Shown: piece after piece, positions 5,363-8,536 of the stretch
Layout: each line of letters starts with the position of its first letter
How positions within the stretch are numbered: position 1 is the stretch's first letter
NCBI GenBank assembly: GCA_011390455.1
Contig: JAABSI010000109.1
Location: forward strand, 1-8,536
Length of the DNA stretch: 8,536 nt
Source of the DNA: Trueperaceae bacterium
GTDB taxonomy: Bacteria > Deinococcota > Deinococci > Deinococcales > Trueperaceae
Direction of reading: 5' to 3'
Position numbers and translations under genes: made by a program
Notes under the pieces: generated by a model
The model's database searches: none
What the model was told of the DNA's origin: nothing
The model's input: the letters and a program-made list of their open reading frames with translations, nothing else

Positions 5363-6454
5363 TCACCCCTCCCGTTCCTCGGGTCGTCCATCGACCCGGA
5401 CCTCGAGGTCGCCGGCGCCGAGCTCGATCGCGAGGTGCGCCCGGCCGGAGCCGACGCGCCCGTGCACGACGGCACCCAGACCGCGGCGTTCGCGCTCCAG
5501 GCCCCGCGCGCTGGCGTCGCCCACCGACACCCGGCCGTCCACGGTGACGTCGCTGCCGGGTTGCAGGCGGACGCTGACGTCGCCGGCCCGAACGACGAGG
5601 CGGTGGCGACCCTCCGTCGGGGCGACGGCGATGCTCACGTCGCCGGCGAGGCACGTGAGATCGAGGCCGCGAGCGCCGCGCACCTCGACGTCGCCGGCCA
5701 GGATGCGGCCCGCGACGAAAGGCACGTCGCGCACGTCCAGGTCGCCGGCCTTGACGTCGAGGTCGAGCCCCCACGCGCGCGGCACCCGGACGCGGGCTTC
5801 GGCGGGGGTGTAGCGACCGAGGAAGCCGCGCTCCGGATCGGTGAACACCCGCGCGCCGGCGTCCGTGGTCTCGAGGTGCACGCGCCCGTCGTCGTCCTCG
5901 TCCAACGTCGGGGCGTCGACGTCGGCCGCCTGCACCTCCACGTCGCCGGCCGCGAGTTCGATGCGCAACCAGCGCGTCCCCTCGGGCGCGAGGACGATCG
6001 GTTCCACGGGGGCCGCGGCGCGCGCCGGATCCTCGGCGGACCCTTCGGCGAACGAGGCCCCCAACGTCTCGCGCATCCGCTCGACGCCCTCGCGCACCTT
6101 GTCGGTGGCGATGCGCACGGCGTCGGCCGCGTCCGCCCCGGCCGACCGCGCGGCGGACCGGACCTGCTCGCGGGTCTCGCGCGCCACGCGGCGAGCCTCT
6201 TCGCGCGCCTCGTGGCGGGCGGCCCGCTCGGCGTCGCGGGCCTCGGCGGACGGCTCGGTGGCGCTCGCCGGAGCCGCAGGGTCGGCCGGCGCGGCCTCGG
6301 CCCGCCCGTGCCCCGCCGCGGCGCGGTCCGTCGGACCGCCGTCCGCGGCCGGGACGCTGCCGAGCTCGCGGAGGACGGCGATCAGGCGGTCGGCCTCGGC
6401 ATCCGAGATGGTGCCCGCTGCGCGCATGGCTTCGATTCGGTCGACTTCGCTCAT
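5363..6454 (-). CDS. SHOCT-like / DUF4097 beta-strand-repeat protein
   Basis: This 363-residue protein starts at ATG 6454 with a consensus AGGAGG (6466-6461) 6 bases upstream. Layout: an N-terminal SHOCT-like hairpin (4-31, VDRIEAMRAAGTISDAEADR onward), an Ala/Pro-rich linker (about 35-70), a highly charged Glu/Arg/Ala helix (about 70-132) that may coil or dimerise, and a C-terminal DUF4097 repeat region (about 160-355). The repeats carry recurring (A/V)GD(V/L/A) turns at 170, 237, 254, 271, 291, 312 and 348, spaced mostly 17-21 residues apart, as expected for a stacked beta-solenoid. There is no signal peptide or transmembrane helix. DUF4097 proteins such as B. subtilis YvlB sit in envelope-stress operons, but their molecular role is unsettled. 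As the largest protein of the operon it could be the scaffold the other SHOCT-bearing proteins bind; that is inference. Confidence 0.86.
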   Translation of the reverse strand: MSEVDRIEAMRAAGTISDAEADRLIAVLRELGSVPAADGGPTDRAAAGHGRAEAAPADPAAPASATEPSAEARDAERAARHEAREEARRVARETREQVRSAARSAGADAADAVRIATDKVREGVERMRETLGASFAEGSAEDPARAAAPVEPIVLAPEGTRWLRIELAAGDVEVQAADVDAPTLDEDDDGRVHLETTDAGARVFTDPERGFLGRYTPAEARVRVPRAWGLDLDVKAGDLDVRDVPFVAGRILAGDVEVRGARGLDLTCLAGDVSIAVAPTEGRHRLVVRAGDVSVRLQPGSDVTVDGRVSVGDASARGLERERRGLGAVVHGRVGSGRAHLAIELGAGDLEVRVDGRPEEREG

Positions 6455-6464
6455 GACGGTCCTC

Positions 6465-6701
6465 CTAGGCGCTCGTCGCCGGGGGGCGGCGGACGGAGCG
6501 CGGCTTCGCGACGGCGTGCGACGGGACGAGGCGATCGGCGGTCCGGGCCAGCGCCTCGGCGGTGCCGTGCAGCATGCGGGCGACGGCCCGACGGGTCGGG
6601 GATCCGAGCCCCGCAGCGGCGATCGCGCGGTGGACGGCGGCTTCGTTCTGGTAGTGGGCGGCGCGCTGGGCGCCTTCGGTCCAAGCGGTGTGCGGGAACA
6701 T
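6465..6701 (-). CDS. Small basic protein of unknown function, first gene of the operon
   Basis: This 78-residue protein begins at ATG 6701 (MFPHTAWTEGAQ), with a consensus AGGAGG at 6711-6706. The start is also set by the promoter: the predicted transcript begins near 6717, after longer upstream in-frame starts. Its TAG stop (6467-6465) overlaps the Shine-Dalgarno of the DUF4097 gene, so termination and reinitiation are likely coupled. The predicted fold is mostly alpha-helical, with one amphipathic helix (about 36-58, RRAVARMLHGTAEALARTAD onward) and a basic, Pro/Ala-rich disordered tail (PRSVRRPPATSA). It has no cysteines, signal peptide or transmembrane segment. I recognise no family. It is accepted as real on start signals and operon position rather than homology. 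Confidence 0.66.
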   Translation of the reverse strand: MFPHTAWTEGAQRAAHYQNEAAVHRAIAAAGLGSPTRRAVARMLHGTAEALARTADRLVPSHAVAKPRSVRRPPATSA

Positions 6702-6723
6702 GGCCCCTCCTCTTCTGATGAAG

Positions 6724-6752
6724 ATGATAGGCCAAGCTTTACAGATTGTCAA
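6724..6752 (-). promoter_or_regulatory. Near-consensus sigma-70-type promoter of the SHOCT/DUF4097/DUF2089 operon
   Basis: On the minus strand a perfect -35 box TTGACA (6752-6747) is followed, after an exact 17-bp spacer, by TATCAT (6729-6724), five of six matches to TATAAT. The expected start point is near 6717, giving a leader of about 16 bases that holds the AGGAGG of the first gene. The site lies in an AT-rich patch that stands out from the GC-rich surroundings, 11 bases after the GNAT gene's stop. It should be strong unless repressed. Confidence 0.85.
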
Positions 6753-6754
6753 GC
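6736..6754. promoter_or_regulatory. Candidate operator: quasi-palindrome over the -35 box
   Basis: On the minus strand the site reads GCTT-n-ACA, three bases, TGT-n-AAGC: seven of eight positions in each half-site are symmetric. It covers the whole -35 hexamer, where a bound dimeric repressor would block RNA polymerase. The DUF2089 helix-turn-helix protein at the end of the same operon is one possible ligand, but nothing in the sequence proves which protein binds. Confidence 0.5.
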
Positions 6755-6762
6755 GTCTCTTT

Positions 6763-7647
6763 CTATTTGTCGCTCGCCACCCGGCGGCGCCACCGGTACG
6801 CCCCGTCCGCGAAGGCATCGACTTCGTACCCGCGGGCGATCAGATCGAGCGCCACGGCCCGGGTCGCCTCCGCCCAGGCGAGGGCGCGCGGCGGCGCTTC
6901 GCGGCGGAGCGCGTTGACGTCGCGCGGCACCGCGGTCCAGATGGCATCCGCCTCGCGACCGACCGCGGGCTTGCCCGGAGCGTCGTCGGCATCCGAGCGG
7001 CGCAGGGCCCACGCAGCGTTCGCCGTCGAGGCGGACTCCGGCGCCGTGGCGGCAGCGGGTCGGCTCGGTCCCTCGTCCGGCAGCCGGTACGCAGTCGCGA
7101 ATGGATCCCGCCCCGCGGCCGCCCGGACGCGCGGCGCCTTCAGGTCCCACGTCGCAACGAAGCGGTCGGTCGGGAGGTCGCCCGCGAGCACCCCGCCCAG
7201 CACGCCGTAGAAGTCGACCTCGTACTCGCGGACGACCGCACCCAGGTGGTGGAGGTTGAGCCGCGCGTTGCGCGCCTGGAGGGGATCGAAGGTCCACGTG
7301 ACCCAGTTCATCCCGTGCTCGACGCACCAGCGCCGCTGGTACCACTTCAGGCGCCGCCCCGCGCCCAGACCGCGCGCCTCGGGCACCACCGCCGTCATGT
7401 GCGAGTGGAGCCCGGGACCGACCAGGCCCCCCGCGGCCGGCAACGCCGGGAAGCCGTACGCGAACCCGACCAGCTCGCGCCCGACGAACGCGCCCGCCAC
7501 GAGCGCGCCGGCGTGGAGCGCCGCACGCATCTGCGCGGCCGGCACGACCTCGAGGTCGTCGAACCCCCAGACCTGGCGCTGGAGCCGTTCGCACGCGCGC
7601 AGCATCTCCATCGTCACGAGCGGGTGGATCTCGACCGTCGGGAGCAT
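6763..7647 (-). CDS. GNAT superfamily N-acetyltransferase (COG3375-like)
   Basis: This 294-residue protein matches the COG3375 predicted acetyltransferases. The acetyl-CoA-binding motif A is seen as AVVPEARGLGAGRRLKWYQR (86-105), followed by the family hallmark WTFDPLQARNARLNLHHLGA (118-137) and VVREYEVDFYG (138-148). Residues 47-66 give the central strands, and 236-288 (AIWTAVPRDVNAL, then RALAWAEATRAV and RGYEVDAF) form the expected C-terminal part. Between them, about 172-232 is an Ala/Pro/Ser-rich low-complexity stretch that looks like an expanded loop. The ATG at 7647 was chosen over the upstream in-frame start at 7704 because a TAGACT box lies 8 bases before it and homologues begin near this point. 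The substrate is unknown for most members. It stands alone, divergent from the sensor gene and with its own leaderless-type promoter. Confidence 0.88.
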   Translation of the reverse strand: MLPTVEIHPLVTMEMLRACERLQRQVWGFDDLEVVPAAQMRAALHAGALVAGAFVGRELVGFAYGFPALPAAGGLVGPGLHSHMTAVVPEARGLGAGRRLKWYQRRWCVEHGMNWVTWTFDPLQARNARLNLHHLGAVVREYEVDFYGVLGGVLAGDLPTDRFVATWDLKAPRVRAAAGRDPFATAYRLPDEGPSRPAAATAPESASTANAAWALRRSDADDAPGKPAVGREADAIWTAVPRDVNALRREAPPRALAWAEATRAVALDLIARGYEVDAFADGAYRWRRRVASDK

Positions 7648-7655
7648 CGACCCCG

Positions 7656-7661
7656 AGTCTA
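7656..7661 (-). promoter_or_regulatory. Putative leaderless-type -10 box (TAGACT) for the GNAT gene
   Basis: On the minus strand GCTAGACT lies directly upstream of the ATG, with an 8-base gap. The same 8-mer precedes the Xre antitoxin gene with a 6-base gap. No Shine-Dalgarno is present between box and ATG, as expected for a leaderless mRNA. No convincing -35 box is seen. Confidence 0.5.
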
Positions 7662-7731
7662 GCGGAGCGGCTGGGCGCAGCCGCGCGACGAATGCTGCAC
7701 GCACGCGCCCGATCGCATGCCGTATCCTCCT

Positions 7732-7763
7732 GACCCAAGCCTCGACCCAAGGCTCGACCCAAG
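7732..7763. repeat. Three GACCCAAG repeats on a 12-bp period upstream of the sensor gene
   Basis: GACCCAAG occurs at 7732-7739, 7744-7751 and 7756-7763, exactly 12 bp apart; the last two units match over 11 of 12 bases. A one-mismatch fourth copy, GACCCAGG, lies at 7780-7787, two periods further on, partly overlapping the ribosome binding site. A possible -10 box, TATCCT, lies at 7723-7728, so the repeats would sit at the start of the transcript. They could be a regulator array or slippage product. A perfect palindrome ATGGCGCCAT (7768-7777) follows. Confidence 0.6.
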
Positions 7764-7784
7764 GCGCATGGCGCCATCCGACCC

Positions 7785-7790
7785 AGGAGG
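7785..7790 (+). promoter_or_regulatory. Ribosome binding site that decides a TTG start
   Basis: AGGAGG, a consensus Shine-Dalgarno, lies 9 bases before the TTG at 7800. The reading frame has a stop at 7731 and no ATG or GTG between that stop and the TTG, while the first in-frame ATG (7860) falls inside the first transmembrane segment. Confidence 0.75.
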
Positions 7791-7799
7791 AGCACCCCG

Positions 7800-8536
7800 T
7801 TGCGCCGTTGGTTCGCCACCCATCCCACCGTTCCGGCGCTCGTCTACTTCGCCGTCGCCATGGTGTGGATCGCGGCCTCCGACCGCATCGCCCTGTGGCT
7901 CTTCCCCGACCCCGGCGCCTTGGCCATGGTCCAGACGATCAAGGGTTGGGCCTTCGTCGCGGCGAGCGCGCTGCTGATCGCCGCGACCAGCCAACGCCAG
8001 CACCGGCTGCGCATGGTCCTGGAACAGGAGAAGCGCGCGGCCCACGAGCGCGCCCTCGGCGCGTACCACCGGCTGCTGGAACAGCTCGGCACCCTCGACG
8101 TGCGCGTCGACGCCGAGCGCGACCGCGGCATCGGGAACGCCCTGCGCGGCTTCCTCACGGAGCTCGGCGCCTGGGATGGCCTCCGGCTCTGGCGGGCCGG
8201 ACCGGACCGACGGGTGTGCGTCTTCGCCACCACCGCCAACGGACCGATCGACCTCGCGGCGCCGCCGCGAGCGAGCGAGGACGATGCGGTCGCCCGCGCG
8301 CTCGTGACGGGCCGCGAAGTCCTGGCGAGCGAGCGCGCACCCCACGGGGACGACGGCCCGTCACGGACGGTCGTCGCCGTTCCCGTGGAGGTCGACGGGA
8401 CGGTGCTCGGGGTGTTCGAGGTGGTGGGTCCGGAGCCGCGCGCGTTCCTCGGCGAGACCACGATGGCGTTGCGGATGGCGGCGAGCCTGCTGGGCCTGCT
8501 CTGGCACAACCACGACCTGTGGACGCGCGAAGAGCG
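7800..8536 (+). CDS. Membrane sensor protein with GAF-like domain, N-terminal part (runs off window)
   Basis: The first 245 residues are visible, starting at TTG 7800 (MRRWFATHP). Two transmembrane helices lie at about 11-27 and 49-64 around VWIAASDRIALWLFPDP and LAMVQTIKGWAFVAASALLI. This pair, with its SD and KGW motifs, is a recurring module at the front of PAS/GAF-containing diguanylate cyclases and sensor kinases. A helical linker rich in Glu, Arg and Gln (about 66-95) follows, then a GAF-like domain (about 96-238) with RTVVAVPVEVDGTVLGVFEV and a closing helix ALRMAASLLGLLW. The output domain lies beyond the window: histidine kinase, GGDEF, HD-GYP or phosphatase are all possible. The GAF domain would sense a ligand or redox state in the cytoplasm. 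It is divergently oriented from the GNAT gene, with 152 bases between their starts. Confidence 0.82.
   Translation, partial: MRRWFATHPTVPALVYFAVAMVWIAASDRIALWLFPDPGALAMVQTIKGWAFVAASALLIAATSQRQHRLRMVLEQEKRAAHERALGAYHRLLEQLGTLDVRVDAERDRGIGNALRGFLTELGAWDGLRLWRAGPDRRVCVFATTANGPIDLAAPPRASEDDAVARALVTGREVLASERAPHGDDGPSRTVVAVPVEVDGTVLGVFEVVGPEPRAFLGETTMALRMAASLLGLLWHNHDLWTREE

Noticed and set aside
5371..5373. Possible frameshift joining the DUF4097 and small SHOCT-like genes into one protein
   Set aside because: The 2-base gap has its own Shine-Dalgarno and each protein has its own N-terminal SHOCT hairpin, so they are separate coupled genes.
5400..5960. Recurring GTCGCCGGC motif on the plus strand, resembling a dispersed DNA repeat
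   Set aside because: It encodes the repeated Ala-Gly-Asp turns of the DUF4097 domain at irregular 17-21 residue spacing, so it is protein repeat, not CRISPR or a DNA element.
4293..6718. Long plus-strand ORFs opposite the minus-strand operon (4293-5813, 5435-6718)
   Set aside because: They are Arg/Ala/Gly-rich mirror frames of GC-rich genes, have no start signals, and lie over well-supported genes.
7659..8345. Minus-strand ORFs opposite the sensor gene
   Set aside because: The plus frame shows transmembrane segments and a GAF-like domain; the antisense frames are low-complexity with no start signals.

Overview
The window is very GC-rich, with G/C at most third codon positions. Three genes start a few bases downstream of a TANNNT box with no usable Shine-Dalgarno: a DoxX-type membrane protein, a Xre antitoxin and a GNAT acetyltransferase. 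That layout is the known leaderless-promoter signature of Deinococcus and relatives. With the gene content (DUF2089, SHOCT-like/DUF4097 and COG3375 families) it suggests a member of Deinococcota, perhaps near Trueperaceae. This placement is an inference, not a match I could test.

Left (1-2471, + strand): a polysaccharide-degradation unit. The last 54 codons of a GH9 endoglucanase overlap, through ATGA, the start of a 769-residue secreted GH16 endo-beta-glucanase. That enzyme has a CBM11/CIA30-like domain, a Calx-beta domain, and a second CBM-like domain into which the whole GH16 catalytic domain is inserted. The two enzymes probably attack beta-1,4 and beta-1,3 (mixed-linkage) glucans together outside the cell.

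Middle (2530-4076, + strand): a DoxX-family membrane protein, then a compact type II toxin-antitoxin module with a Xre/MbcA/ParS-type antitoxin and a RES-domain toxin (an NAD+-degrading family). The module has an inverted repeat at its promoter, a perfect 16-bp palindrome between the two genes and a perfect 37-bp hairpin after the toxin. The hairpin also separates it from the convergent operon.

Right-centre (6754 down to 4112, - strand): a five-gene operon behind a near-consensus sigma-70-type promoter with a quasi-palindrome over its -35 box. In order it encodes a 78-residue orphan, a SHOCT-like/DUF4097 beta-repeat protein, a small SHOCT-like protein, a Trp-rich 131-residue protein and a DUF2089 helix-turn-helix protein. 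Three of the five carry the same ~25-residue SHOCT-like helical hairpin, and the genes are packed with overlaps or very short gaps. I read it as a cytoplasmic envelope-stress-type sensing or scaffold system whose regulator is encoded in the operon. It is the best candidate here for an under-described system.

Right (6763-8536): a COG3375-type GNAT acetyltransferase on the - strand. Divergent from it is the start of a membrane sensor (two transmembrane segments plus a GAF-like domain) cut by the window edge. Three 12-bp-spaced GACCCAAG repeats lie before the sensor. I see no rRNA, tRNA, CRISPR, transposase or phage genes, and no gene-free stretch longer than about 150 bp.
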